A DNA stretch of 64,000 nucleotides from Parasponia andersonii (GCA_002914805.1 JXTB01000306.1:352242-416241); one strand, 5' to 3'. Shown: positions 46,663 to 58,249, counted from the first letter of the stretch. Translations and numbers: made by a program. The notes: generated by a model not told the origin, from the sequence alone.

Positions 46663-48852
46663 TGATATAAAAAACTGGAATTTTCGAGGGTAATTTAAAC
46701 ATTTTACCAATTTTCTAGATATAATAATAGAGGGGTTAATTTGTAAAAGTTTTGTGCTAAAGGACTAAATTACAATTTTTGGGGGATTAATTTGAAAGAG
46801 ATTTGGAGAATAGGGACTATAGTATAGATTTTTTAAAAAATTGCACAGTCCCATTTATTCCCCCACATGGGCTCTCCCACTCATACACACACTCTCTCTT
46901 TTCTCTCCCTCGCCCCCAACCTCTCTCTTTCTCGTTCTCGGTTCCCTCTCGACCGAAGGAGGAGCTGCTGCTGCAGCTCGCCCCAGCCATCGTTTGGCCG
47001 ACCAAGCAGCAGGCGGAGCTCCCCTAGGTCACAATGAGCCTGCCGCCAACCTCCAGGAGCCACCGGAGAGGATGCCATCATTGAAGGAGGAGGAGCCGTG
47101 GAGGAGTTTTCGTCACTGGCGACGATTCCAGCTACCGTTTGACATCTAACTGGGCTCGTTAGATTCGTCTCGTCACAAGGATCAAAAGTTGCCATTTTTG
47201 GATGTTTTGAGCTTTAAGTTTGACTTTTTAATTCAGTCGTTGGTCATATTTTTGTTGTCATGTTTGGATTGTACTCAGAAAATGAGGAAGTTTGATATAT
47301 TTATATTGCCTATGTTTGGTAATCGGCACAAAAATCGAGATCGAACGGCTAACATTTACCTCGATTTACATGCCACTGGTCCGGTATGAGCCCAGACCCA
47401 TATTGGACAATTTATATATCTAACCTAGCTATTTTAGGTGCGAAGAATTCAGTGAAAAGGTCTTTTTGTGGATTTGAAGCTTCGTTGGAAAGTTGGTTTT
47501 TTGCAAGAGGATGATCGAGAGCTTGGAATTAGTTCCTGACCCCTTGGCCGATCGTTAACAATACCTTTAGGATTCAATAGTATGGTATAACTATTCTTAT
47601 AATGTAGGGACTCAGTTACTTTTATTTTATACCGTTTTCAAATAAAACTTATTTTCTGCAATATTTGAGAACAAATATGGTTTTGAATTATTTGAATATA
47701 TGTGGTGGAATGTGATTGTATGATATATATACTGTATTGCTTTGGAAAATTTCTGAGTGTAGCTTATTTTTGGGTATATCAAAAATAGGGCCGTTACGCT
47801 GCCTGTTCTTTTATAAAAAACCTAATATGCTTATTTTATTGAATTGAAAAACTAGAGTACGATTATTTTCACACTTCAGTTCTGTGTTACATTTATCATA
47901 GGATTATACATTAGCACCATGTTAGCATCGTGGGTTTACAGTATGCTGCTGCATGTTCCACCGTTGGTGTAAAGTCCATAAACCCGCGTGGGGCTTTGTT
48001 ATTTCTGATTATCTCCCTATTTGGTAGGCGTAGGCAATTTGGTTACCCCTCCAGGTATGGTAGGCAACATATAGGTGTCCCTTCCGAGTATGGGCTTAGG
48101 TATCAGGCAGGCTGTTGGGTACACTTAGTGCTATCATCTTGGATTTCTACAAATGAGAGGATGTGAGCTTATGGGTATAGGTTTATTTGTATTATATGCA
48201 TCTGAATTGTATAGTTTTGATTTCACAGTTTTATTTATACATATACCTATGAATTTCTGATTTTGGATAATTATATATGTATGAATTGGATTGAACTAAC
48301 TATGTAGGGACTTTCCATCATTAAAATGTTTTTGATTTAGGTAACTGTTTTTCCTACTAAGCATTGTGTGTTCACCCCCTACCTTCCTACTCAGGTGGTG
48401 TCTAGTGTAATCTTGGTAATCAAGAGGATTAAAAGGCTACTTTGGTTGTAGTTCGTTATCTTGGTAATACTTGAAGCACGTTATTTTGATGTTTGGACTG
48501 TTTGAGTTTTGTTTTAATATTAAGTTTTATTTTAACATTAAACCAAGATCACTACATTCTATTTTTGGTCTGTGAATTCATGTATACCATTCTGGTATTT
48601 GATTTTGATATGAACGATGATGATTCTACTTAGACTTATATTTGATTTACGTTTTTCAGTATTTATTTAATTTAAGTTTAATGGTGTATACGAACTGTGG
48701 AAGAGGTTCACGGGATGAAATTTTAATTATTTTATTTAAATATACCATTTTATATAACTAGAATTTATTTGATACTTTTCAAATAAATCAAGGAATTTCC
48801 GGTCTTCGTGAAATTCCCCTTCTGCCACTAGCCTGGATTTTAGGTTGTAACA
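46663..48852 (+). repeat. 3' LTR of the 9.2-kb gypsy element
   Basis: Begins tgatataaaaaactgg after the purine tract and ends ggttgtaaca. Homologous to 39642-41871 throughout. Lacks the (TC)n expansion. Confidence 0.88.
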
Positions 48853-48857
48853 ATATT

Positions 48858-49889
48858 TTTAAATGAAAAAATATTATTTTTATTTCTTTCCTTCTTTATT
48901 TTTCAATCTTTTCACATTGAAGATTTCAATTGATTCTTTCCTTTTTTATTTTTCAGTCTTTACAAATTGAAGATTTCAATTGAGAAACTGGTGGAATTTA
49001 TGAATACAACAGTTCCGAATTCATATTGATTCAATTTTTAAGTATATAATAGAATAGATGTGAAATTATGATAGCTTCTAGTTTCTTGCTGATTTCTTAC
49101 TATTGATAACTTCCAATGGCCACATTGGTTTCGAGTGACAAATAGAAGCCACTGTGATTTCGAGTTATTACTTGACAGATTGGTTGGTGGTGATATCTCA
49201 GATTTCAATTGGAAACCAGACAGGATCCACATGGAAACTAATCCGGTTTCTTGCTCTTAGTTTCTACGTTATGGTTTCCAGCAAATATATTCATGGTTGG
49301 AAACCAATCATATTTCTCGCTTATCCGAATATACCAATTGCTCTATGGTTTTTCAGAACCTCTTTGGAAACCAAAATCAAATATATTTTCTATCCATAAT
49401 TTTTCCAATTAGTTTCTTTGTTAGAAACATATTGTTAAAAAAAATGGAAAATATGAACATAAATTTTAATGCATTTTAATTCAATTACAAATGGTGTATT
49501 CAAATAAGAAACCAATATGGTAACTAATGGAAACCTTTTCATTACAACTATGATGTATTCTAGTAAAATGCAATTACGACTACCAGAAACCAGAGTAACT
49601 ATAATCCAGAATCCAAATTTGCAACTCGTTTCCAGAAAAGTCAACATCCTGCTAACACAGTCTCAGTTGAAGATACATTAAAATGAGAAAAATACTTCAA
49701 CAATATCAATGCCAATAAGCTTAAAAAAGTACCACAATATCCATGATATACCCAACGGTTAACATCAAAAGGAACTAAAATATAAAGAGTCAAATACAAA
49801 GTTTACAGAATAAAAACAACATAAATCTAAATAAGAAATTGTCATTTTTTTCATATTCTTCGTCTTCTTCTTAAGACATCCTTCAAAAA
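48858..49889. repeat. MULE middle region, dense GGAAACC/GGTTTCC words
   Basis: Between the two convergent MULE genes. From 49080 to 49640 about ten copies of ggaaacca, ggtttcc or close variants occur in both orientations (for example 49210, 49231, 49274, 49299, 49370, 49508, 49527). Similar words occur at 33420-33560 and 39090-39130. No gene seen; open frames here are chance. Confidence 0.5.
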
Positions 49890-51376
49890 CTAGCTAGAAG
49901 TGTAACCCTCAATATGCTTCTTTTGTCCGTTCATAAAAAGTTCAGCAGACAGCTTGTTCTGATAATTTAGAGTATGAAATTCCTTCTTCATCTTATCAAG
50001 CATACCATGAATAAAGTACTCAGTATAAGTAACAACAAAAATGCCACAATCACTACGTAAAAGAAACAAAACAAAACATAAGAAACCAAAACTCTAAAAA
50101 AAGAAAAGGAAATCTAAAATAAATAAATAAAGTATACAAAAACAATACATATTTAAGTTGTTGCTCAAAAAGTCCATCCATCATGTAAACTTGAAGAGAA
50201 TCAGTGGGTCTCTTGTTTGCATAATACCCAGAAGACACATTAAGATCTTTACGAGCAGAGTAAAAACCAACCAAGTCCAAAAGTTGGGAAGCATAACCGA
50301 AATGCGTTTAACAGTCTCCCAAGCTTTACTATCATCATATTTACCTCGTAGAGAATTAAGCACATTAAGACACCTACTGTAAATATCAAAATGAGCGAGA
50401 ATCCAATACTCAACAGATCTACATGCAGAAGTATTAAAATATGATCTACCTCCACCCAAGGCGTATTGCAATAAATATAGTAGCCCAAAATGTAAATGTA
50501 CTCAACAATAATATCTTCCATCTTGAAGACCGAAGGACTAGAATTTTTTTTTTTTCCCCCAAAAAAGCTTTGGTTGAAAGACTTCAAATGCTGATCATAA
50601 GTATCTGTAGTAGTTACACTCAACTTAATTTTGTCGTTGTACTTCCTTTCTCACGCAAGTAGTAAAAACACACATTCATATACTAAAAAAAAAATAGACA
50701 AGAAAAGGAAAAGAGGGAATAAACATGTCAGTTAAAAAGAAAGTGAATAATAGACTCTATAAACTAACAAAAAATAAAGTTCATATTATACAAAAAAAAA
50801 AAAAAACCAAAATGGTTTCAAGAAATCAATATCTAGAAACCAACAAATATGATTTTCAGCAAAAAGAGAGCCAATACACGATCGAGGGGAAGGGGGACTC
50901 GCATTTTTTAAAAAATTGTATTTTTACCCTAATAAAAAATTAAAAATTTCATTTTTAATCTTTATTTGCCTCCTGATATTTATATTTATAGTTTTTCCTC
51001 TCTTGTATAAAAATAATTCAATTATGCCCCTAATATGACCTACTAATTTTTTTTCTTTTTAAAATTTATGAAGCTTACTATATTATTTTGAAATACTCAA
51101 TTTAGTCCTTATTTTGGATAATTTTCTTAAACTCACTATAAATACTCTTTTTAATTTTATATTGATCTATATTGACTAATATGTTTCAAAATTAGCTAAA
51201 ACATTTTGTGTATGTCGTGCCTAAAAACAATTCTTGTCTCCATCACTACTTTCCATGAAAAAAAAAAGAGGTTTCATATTATGAGTCCATTATTATAAAG
51301 CAAAGAAATATGATTTTAAAAATTGAAATGAGAAAAAGAAAAAGAAAAAACAGAATAATCATAGAACAATAAAAGA

Positions 51377-52253
51377 GGTGTTTGGTATCATAACTAAAAA
51401 ACTATTTTTTATTTTTAAAAACATAAAACCGTTTTCGGAGAACAAATAAGGGTGTTTGATATTATTCTCTAAGAATAAATTTTAAAAATAAAGTTAAAAG
51501 AAAATAGAAAATCCAAAAATAACCAAATGTTGTTTTCAAAGTGTTTTCTTAAATTTTTATTTAAAAAATAACTCATTCTTTCACATAACTTTCACATACA
51601 CGTTCTCTTGTAATTTTATCTCTCATCATTTTCTCTTTCCTCATTTTTCTTATTATTTTCTCTCTCATCATTTCCTCTCTCTTCATTCTCTCTCATTACT
51701 TTCTTTCTTTTTATTTTCTTTCTCCTCATTTTACCTAATCACTTTCTCTCTCCTCATTTCCTCTTTTTCGTTTTTTATTTTTATTTTTTAATCACATTTT
51801 TTCTCCTTATTCTATGTTATTGCTTTGTCTTTTATGACTTTCTCTATCTTTATTCTCTCATTATGTATTCTTCTCACTTTTTCTCTCTTGTGTGTTTTCA
51901 TTAGTTTCTCTCTTATATTTCTCATTACTTTTTATTTCTTTATTCTCTCTCATCAGGTTCTCTTTCATTATTGTCTCATTATCTTTTTTCTTATGACTTT
52001 CTCTATTCTTATTTCCTCACTTGAATTTCTTTCTCCTCATTTTCTCTGAACTTTCTCTCTCTAATTTTTTTATACAATATGAATATAATTTTTTTTATAT
52101 TCATCTAATTTTTTTCCTTAGAAACTAATCTTAAAAAAATAGTTGCCAAACACCTAGTGTTTTTAAAAATAATAAAAAATAAATTTTGTTCTCATCTTTG
52201 AAAACAAAACATTGGGAACAAAAAACAAAAAAAAATACTAAACAGAACCTAAG
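51377..52253. mobile_element. MITE-like element with pyrimidine-rich core
   Basis: Left end aggtgtttggtatcataac, right end the inverse of aggttctgtttagta, each followed by A/T-rich sequence with further mirrored words (gtgtttgatatt / gttgccaaacacc). The core (51590-52050) is a C/T-rich run of tttctctctcatcattttc-type repeats. No coding sequence. It lies next to ULP-gene sequence. The superfamily (PIF/Harbinger-like ends) and target duplication are uncertain. Confidence 0.5.
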
Positions 52254-52970
52254 AAACTGGTTTTCCTAAGTCGTCGTAAAACCACATCTTGAAATAAATC
52301 TTGTCCATAATAAAATCAAATGGTTTAGCAACTTCATTGTCCTTCTTCGAATAGAATGTTTTCCTAAATAAATAAATAAATAGGAAAGTTGATTAAACTA
52401 GACATATATGTATATATATATATATGAAAAATAATTGTAATCAATTTTTTTTTACTTACTTGTTTCTAAAATTAAGACCTTTCTCAACCAGGTCAATAAA
52501 ATCATTACGCCAATCTGTATTAAGAGGCTTCAGAAAGTCCATAGAAAATATAGATTTCTCAACTGAATCTTCTTCTATGCATTCCCAACAAGCTAAGAAG
52601 AAGAACCAATTACAACAGGCTCAGCATAAGAACCACTCCGAAGAGGACCAACTGAGGAACCGAACTCATTAATAAACGATGACCTTAATTGAACACCAGG
52701 TTTAGGCTCTCTTTTTGATAAAACTGAGGTCTTATAAGATTTAGACTCTGACAAATATTTCTGAACAAAATTATTAATGCGCATTAATAGATTTATCATG
52801 TAGTTTCTCAAAAAATTCCTCATCCTAAAACCAAAATAAACATAATCTCATTAACAAATAAAAAAACACTAGAAAAAACTTATTTCCTATGGAAATTGAG
52901 AGTAAATAAATATGAAAATAACAATATTAACTAGTACATTAACTAACTCTCTCTATAATAAGAATAAAAT

Positions 52971-53334
52971 GTAAGCTGCAAAAAAATACCCTAAGGTTTG
53001 TGTGTTCAATAATTTAAATTCTAAAGTTTGGACTCTACAAAATAATACCCTAAGATTAAAGGTTTCTGAAAATTAAGACCATGAATTGATTTTTTTGAAT
53101 AAATTTAACTGATAAAAAACAATAATATTCTCAAAATTAAGGAGAATAATAAGGACTAATCTAATTTTAATAGAAGATATTATTATTTTTTTGTTACTAA
53201 AATTGGTCAAAAAGTCAACCCAGGATATTAATTTTCTGAAATTCTTAATCTCTTGATATTATTTTGTAGAGTCCAAACATTAAGATTTAAATTATAAAAT
53301 ACTCAAACTTTAGGGTATCCTTTTATGGCTCACC
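52971..53334. mobile_element. Foldback MITE, copy 2 (most complete)
   Basis: 364 bp with arms that pair over most of the length. Left gtaagctgcaaaaaaatacc, ctaaggtttg...ttcaataatttaaattc and gtttggactctacaaaataa; right end is the inverse of gtgagccataaaaggatacc, ctaaagtttgag and gtttggactctacaaaataa. Non-coding. It lies inside the MULE ULP gene. Confidence 0.85.
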
Positions 53335-53577
53335 CTAATAATAAAATACTACAAATAAAAACTAACCGATTACCTTTCCAACAATGTGATCTTGCCATCA
53401 ATTTTTTCTTACTTGCCATCCTTGTTATCAGTATCATCTTTCTCATTGTACTTGCCATCCTTTAAATCAACAAGCTGATTACAAAACATAAAAACTTAAA
53501 TACCGATAAAAAAATAAAAATAAATAAAACAACATGTTACCGACAAATAAATATTTATAACTTGATTACCTTGCCCT

Positions 53578-54349
53578 TAGGGCTGGCAATTCGTGTTCAT
53601 GGGTCGTGCTCGTTGTGTCGATGTATATATATAACAAGTAAATACTCAATTCGAACACAATCTGTTTAATAAATATGTCAGAAATTATGACATGAATATA
53701 ACCGGTTTATAAACGGGTTGACACGACACGATCCGTGTAAACTATTTACTAAACAGGTCATTTTGACTCGTGACACGTGACCCGCAAATATGACTTATTT
53801 AATAAAGGGTTTTATAGAAATATGACCAAATTTTAGGCCCAATTCAAGTAAATATTCCTTTTGTCAAAAGTTATAGCAAAATATTCGATATATATATATA
53901 TTTATATACCAAGTGTAAAATTTTATATACTAAGTATAAAAATTATATACCTAGTACATTTTAATATAGTAACTGGAATTGATATGTTATCTACCAAGTA
54001 TAAAAATATATACACCTAGACACTCAACTATAAAATTTAAAAAGTGAATATCTACTTAATTAAATTTAAAATATTTGTCATCCATCTAAATTTCTCTTTA
54101 AAATAAACAGGTTAGAAATTATGACACGACACGACCTGTTTATAAACAGGTTGACACGATACAACCCATTTACTAAACAGGTAATTTTTCACATTAGGCG
54201 GCTTCTACCCGAACACGACCCGTTAATCAAATAGGTTAATATCTCCAATTCGAACATGACACAAACACGATTAAGCTAAATCCAAACCCATTAATTTCAT
54301 GCAGGTTTCGAGTAATGTTGTCATGTCGTGTCATGACTCGCCAGCCCTA
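53578..54349. mobile_element. hAT-type non-autonomous element, 772 bp, TSD CTTGCCCT
   Basis: Perfect 8-bp target duplications CTTGCCCT at 53570-53577 and 54350-54357. Inverted ends tagggctggcaattcgtg (left) and tagggctggcgagtcatg (right, read inward). The interior has repeated, partly inverted phrases of the type gacacgacacg, aaacaggt and ataaac.ggttgacacg, but no coding sequence. It is inserted in the N-terminal part of the MULE ULP gene. Confidence 0.92.
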
Positions 54350-54560
54350 CTTGCCCTCTCCTTTATCCTGATCATTTGTGTCATCATTGTCATTTTCTTT
54401 TCCTTTCAATTTTGGAGTTCCAAGAATTCATAAAAGGAATAATCCTAAAAACACCGTTTCTATTTTAGCTAAATAACACGTTTAACCAATTGTTCTCATT
54501 AAAACTAGAAGTATCCCCTCTATTTTCTAAAATAGGAAACAATTAACCCTTCTCCTTTTT

Positions 54561-54927
54561 TTGCTTAAAAGGTTTTTACTAAATTTTTCCTAAATGACCA
54601 ATACCCTTAGAATATTAATGTCCAAACAACTCATTTTATCTTTTTATATTATAAAAAATATTTGAAAAATATTGCCAAAAAAATAATTATCTTAAATTTT
54701 TGAATAATTTTTTTTTAAAAAAGACGATTTTCATTTTTTTTTTAAAGTTAATCAGATATGATAGTATTTGGTAATAGATTTTAGAAATATATATAAGGTT
54801 ATTTTAGATATTCTGTATTTTAAGTTTGACAAAAAATATAGATATGGTATACTTTTTTCCTGTTTTGAAAAACAGAATAAATATTTTTGGGTTTTAGGAA
54901 AAGAGAGGGTTAACCATAATAATTAGC
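54561..54927. other. AT-rich spacer, nothing recognised
   Basis: Poly-A/T-rich sequence between the probable MULE end and the hAT element. No gene. Confidence 0.4.
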
Positions 54928-55553
54928 TAGAGCTGACCAAATAGGCTGAGCCAAACAGACTAGCCCACAGCTCATTACTGTGACTCGCGGCCTGGCCATA
55001 CTCCTAAGGTCGGGTTGGGCCTATCACCCTTGGCCTGACCTAATTGTACCCAACAACTATTGTAGCCATTCGGGCCCAACTTTTAGTGGGGCTAATGCCC
55101 AGCGACTATTATAGCCCAACAACCATTATTTTTTTTTATTTTTAAAATTAAAAGAACAAAATAAATACAAAAAATCAAAAAATTCTACACTATCAGTACC
55201 CTCCTTCCCTCACTCATTCTTCATACAAATAACTCTCTGCTCTTTTAATCTCTTTATTCTTTCATTTCTCTAATATTCTCTCAAATTCTCAAATTATATT
55301 TTTTCTAATTAATTATATAATCTAATTACTATTTAATATTAATAATCATGAAATTATAATTTATAGTTATACTCTCTATTTCTATTTCTAAGCTCCAATT
55401 TTTCCAAGTTCTAACACCCAACCAAAATCCAAGTCTCAGGTAAACTCAATTCTCAATTTAAGGTAATTTTGATTTTTCAATTTTTTAAATATCTAAAGTT
55501 TAATTTATCACATTTGTCTTTTTAATATAAATTAGATTGTTAATATGTTTAAT

Positions 55554-55766
55554 GTTAATTATCATTCTAATTAAAATTAATTAATATAGTAATCTGTTAA
55601 TTATCATTCTAATTAAAATTAGTTAATTTAGCAATATGTTTAATGTTAAATTGTTAATTATCATTCTAATTAAAATTAGTTAATATAGTATATGTTAATT
55701 ATCATTCTAATTAAAATTAATTAATATAGAGATATGTTAATTATCATTCTAATTAAAATTAGCTAA
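55554..55766. repeat. Minisatellite: five ~42-bp units in the hAT 5' intron
   Basis: Units begin gttaattatcattctaatta at 55554, 55596, 55653, 55694 and 55737 (spacing 42, 57, 41, 43). They lie in the intron immediately before the transposase start. Nearly pure A/T. Confidence 0.85.
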
Positions 55767-55798
55767 TGTTTTTTGTGTTTATGTTGTATGATATAGAT

Positions 55799-57790
55799 AT
55801 GTCAAAGAATTTCTTTATTGATTTAAAAATGGATACTAATGAGGAAGAAAAACAAATTCGCATAGTGGAAGGGGATGATCAAGTCCCTGAAATGCAAAGT
55901 AATCTATATACGAGTGGAAGTCATTCTCAATTTCAAGATAGATGTTCTCCTAGTACAAGTATGACTTTAAAATCAAAACCTGTTAGTATAACTTCTAATA
56001 AATGGGGCTACTTTGATATAGAATTCCAAGATGATGGCAATAACAATAAAATAAAAATGACAAATTGTAAATATTACAAATGGCTATTCATCTCCAAACC
56101 GTCGAGCTGTACCACCTATCTTAAAAGACACAACAACAAATGCTTCCCCAAACATGAAGGCTCTTAAGCAGGTATGCAACATACTTAATCAATACTTTAA
56201 TTCAATAATGATGGTTCTATAAGTACTTAGAACTACAATCCTTTAATAGCTAGGTAATCATTAGCATGTTTTATTGCTTCAAAGGATTTGCCACTACATG
56301 CTGGTGAATCCGATGAATATGAAGAACATATTAGATGATCATATTATCCAAACCTCAAAAAGGTTTCTAGGAATACTACTAAAAGTGATTTCCTTAAAGT
56401 TCATAGAAAATATGCACACCAAACTAATATTTGAAAAGCTTACATTAAACTTTTGTACTATATTGACATCTGATATTTAGGGTACTAATTTTAATCAAGA
56501 TTATTTTAGTGTAATTTTATATCATTGTGATTAGATATTGCAAAAAAGAATAATTGGTTTTAAACTCGTTGATCAGTGCCATACAGCTGAAATTATTTGT
56601 GAAAGAATCTTAAGTATTATAGAAGAATATGGCATAGTATATCACATTATTTTTATCACTTTAGATAATACTACCTCCAATAGAAAGGCCATACAGTTAC
56701 TTAGAAAATCTGTAAGTTCATACATGGGCAGATTTTTACTACATCAATGTTGCACATGATATATCATCAGCCTCATTTTCAAATCAGGTATGGATATATT
56801 ATCTATATACACTGAAAACGTTCGAAATGCTATTATTTATACTCATGCTTCCAATCCTTATATTGCCGAGTTTAAAAAATATTACAAAACTGAAGGGTTA
56901 AAACTAAGAAAATTTTAACTTGACATACTTGTAAGGTGAAATTCCACCTATTTAATGTTGAAAAATGCAATAGGGTATAAAAGTGCTACTACACTATTCT
57001 ACAATTCAAAAATAGGTGCATTATATTTGAAAAATGAAGATTACAATTTTTAGAAGTTTTTATGATGCTACCGTTATTCTATCTAGTATTTATTATCCTA
57101 CTTTTCTAATTGTTTTATATCATATGTTTTTTTTATTGCAGAAATGTTTTCTGAAGAAAGATGTGACCCTATATTTAGACCCATGATGATTGAAATGCAA
57201 GAAGTTTACTCGATATATTGATTCGCAATTCCTTTATCATTTTCTTTTGCTTTTAGCTTAGATCCTAGAGCTAAATTAAATGGTCTTTCTACTATTATTA
57301 GCACATTGATGAAGCTTTAGAGTTAGATTTTACACCCCAATATACTGATGCTTATGACAAGTTTCTTTAACTATTTTGTAGGTACGAGGATAAGTTTGGT
57401 AGTGTGCCTAAAAGTTAACAAGAAAACCCACAACAAACCCAAGACTGAACATAGAAGAAGTCTATTTGGAGCTATATTTATAGTGTGGGCGTAGGCGTGG
57501 GTTATCATTATCATCATCAAGTTCAAGTCATCTATTACCTACAACGAATCTGCCACCATCCTCAAAGCTTAAAGCTAGATTCTGATATCGATTTTGGAGA
57601 TAAGAACTTCAAAGTTTTGGAATAGTGGCAAAGGCATCAAGAAAGATTCCTAGTACTTGCATAATTAGAATGTGACATCTTAATTATTCTAGTATCTTAT
57701 GATTTCTTTGGAGTCTACTTTTAACACCACTGATTAGTAAATGAACAAAAGACTTTGTTGACTTTTGAAATGGTTGAGGTACTAATATAT
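55799..57790 (+). pseudogene. hAT transposase (BED finger to dimerisation domain), broken
   Basis: Starts MSKNFFIDLKMDTNEEEK at 55799, just after an acceptor-like tatag. A BED-type zinc finger follows (KMTNCKYYKW ... CTTYLKRHNNKC, 56055-56145). The catalytic core has LTSDI near 56470, then KRIIGFKLVDQCHTAEIICE, YHIIFITLDNTTSNRKAI and LLHQCCTHDIS (56540-56765). STYLMLKNA-like sequence is near 56950, DPRAK near 57270, and a C-terminal dimerisation-like FKVLE.WQRHQERFLVLA near 57610-57665. Several stops and frame changes separate these blocks (for example after 56165 and 56480). It is non-functional. Family order and spacing fit plant hAT (Ac/Tam3-like). Confidence 0.72.
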
Positions 57791-58249
57791 ATTAAGGATT
57801 GGGAACATGTGGTAAAACGAAATCAACATACAATTTACCATGAAGAATTGGTCGAAAATCTCAATAACTTATACATGAACGATGAAATAATTGATGTATT
57901 ATTATTTTTTAATAATTTTAATTGTAAATTTTAATTAAGACAACACTCTTTTTCTCTTCCTACTGTTTTATCCCAATCGGTTTTTCTTAGTAAGGTTTTA
58001 ATGATATAGTCAAAAATTTTATCGGTAAAATTGAATTTGTCATTTTTGAAATTTAATTGTATTTTACTTCTTTTTTTTCATAATGTTAAGTTATGTATTA
58101 CTTTTTAATTTTTATCATAAAAGTTTTAAAATTATTATCATAAAAGTTTTATCACATATATGTATTTTGTTTTTTTTTTTTAAATTACTATAATTATTTA
58201 AATTTATTTTAAATTTTTAATTAAAAAATAAGAAGTGGGCTACCTATTC

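Larger units (their letters stand above)
39642..48852 (+). mobile_element. Ty3-gypsy chromovirus fossil (Tekay/Del-like), 9.2 kb
   Basis: LTRs 39642-41871 and 46663-48852 flank gag, protease, RT, RNase H, integrase and a chromodomain-like tail on the + strand. Perfect 5-bp duplications ATATT (39637-39641, 48853-48857) bound the element. A primer-binding-like site (ttgatatcaaagctt, 41878-41892) follows the 5' LTR, and a purine tract (gtaaagagggga, 46651-46662) precedes the 3' LTR. It is structurally complete but broken throughout the coding part with many interruptions. By eye the LTRs differ by around 10%, so it is not recent. It is inserted in the MULE after its mudrA gene. Confidence 0.92.
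49890..54440 (-). pseudogene. ULP1-like C48 cysteine protease carried by the MULE
   Basis: Minus-strand pieces in ULP order. An acidic/basic N-terminal stretch lies at about 54430-53400 (KENDNDDTNDQDKGEGK, KDGKYNEKDDTDNKDGK). A Ser/Pro-rich region is at 52823-52593. FIDLVEKGLNFRNK is at about 52470-52510 and FDFIMDKIYFKMWFYDDLG at about 52270-52330. The catalytic region follows: TTDTYDQHLKSFNQSFF, PWVEVDHILI, YWILAHFDIYSRCLNVLNSL, VGFYSARKDLNVSSGYYANK (50620-50150). The last exon is 50052-49890, DCGIFVVTYTEYFIHGMLDK ... KLSAELFMNGQKKHIEGYTS, stop at 49890-49892. The catalytic Cys block DCGIFV is intact, as is the Asp of HFDI. The His normally before WILAHFD is Tyr. There is at least one frame change near 50400, and three transposons interrupt the gene. 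Not functional as read. Confidence 0.72.
33150..54560. mobile_element. Decayed Mutator-like element carrying a ULP1 protease gene
   Basis: Once later insertions are removed (34792-37683, 38399-38917, 39642-48852, about 51377-52253, 52971-53334 and 53578-54349), two convergent genes remain. A mudrA-like transposase lies on + (33.9-39.5 kb) and a ULP1-like C48 protease lies on - (54.4-49.9 kb). Plant MULEs of the KI/Kaonashi type are known to carry ULP genes with mudrA. The sequences around both genes share a dispersed GGAAAC(C/T)/GGTTTCC word. Termini are not proven; ggaataatcctaaaaacacc near 54438 looks like a MULE-type end, but I could not find its mate. The residual length without insertions is about 6-7 kb. 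Confidence 0.6.
54928..58245 (+). mobile_element. Decayed hAT transposon with transposase
   Basis: Starts tagagctgaccaaataggc, a hAT-style end, followed by a GC-rich subterminal stretch (54990-55120). A 5' non-coding exon, an intron (donor near 55440, acceptor tatag near 55796) and a broken transposase follow on the + strand. The right end is missing, cut by the foldback MITE that starts around 58250, so no inverted partner or target duplication can be shown. Confidence 0.65.

Noticed and set aside
51825-52049. Leucine/Phe-rich 74-codon frame
   Set aside because: It translates the C/T-rich core of the MITE-like element and has no coding character.
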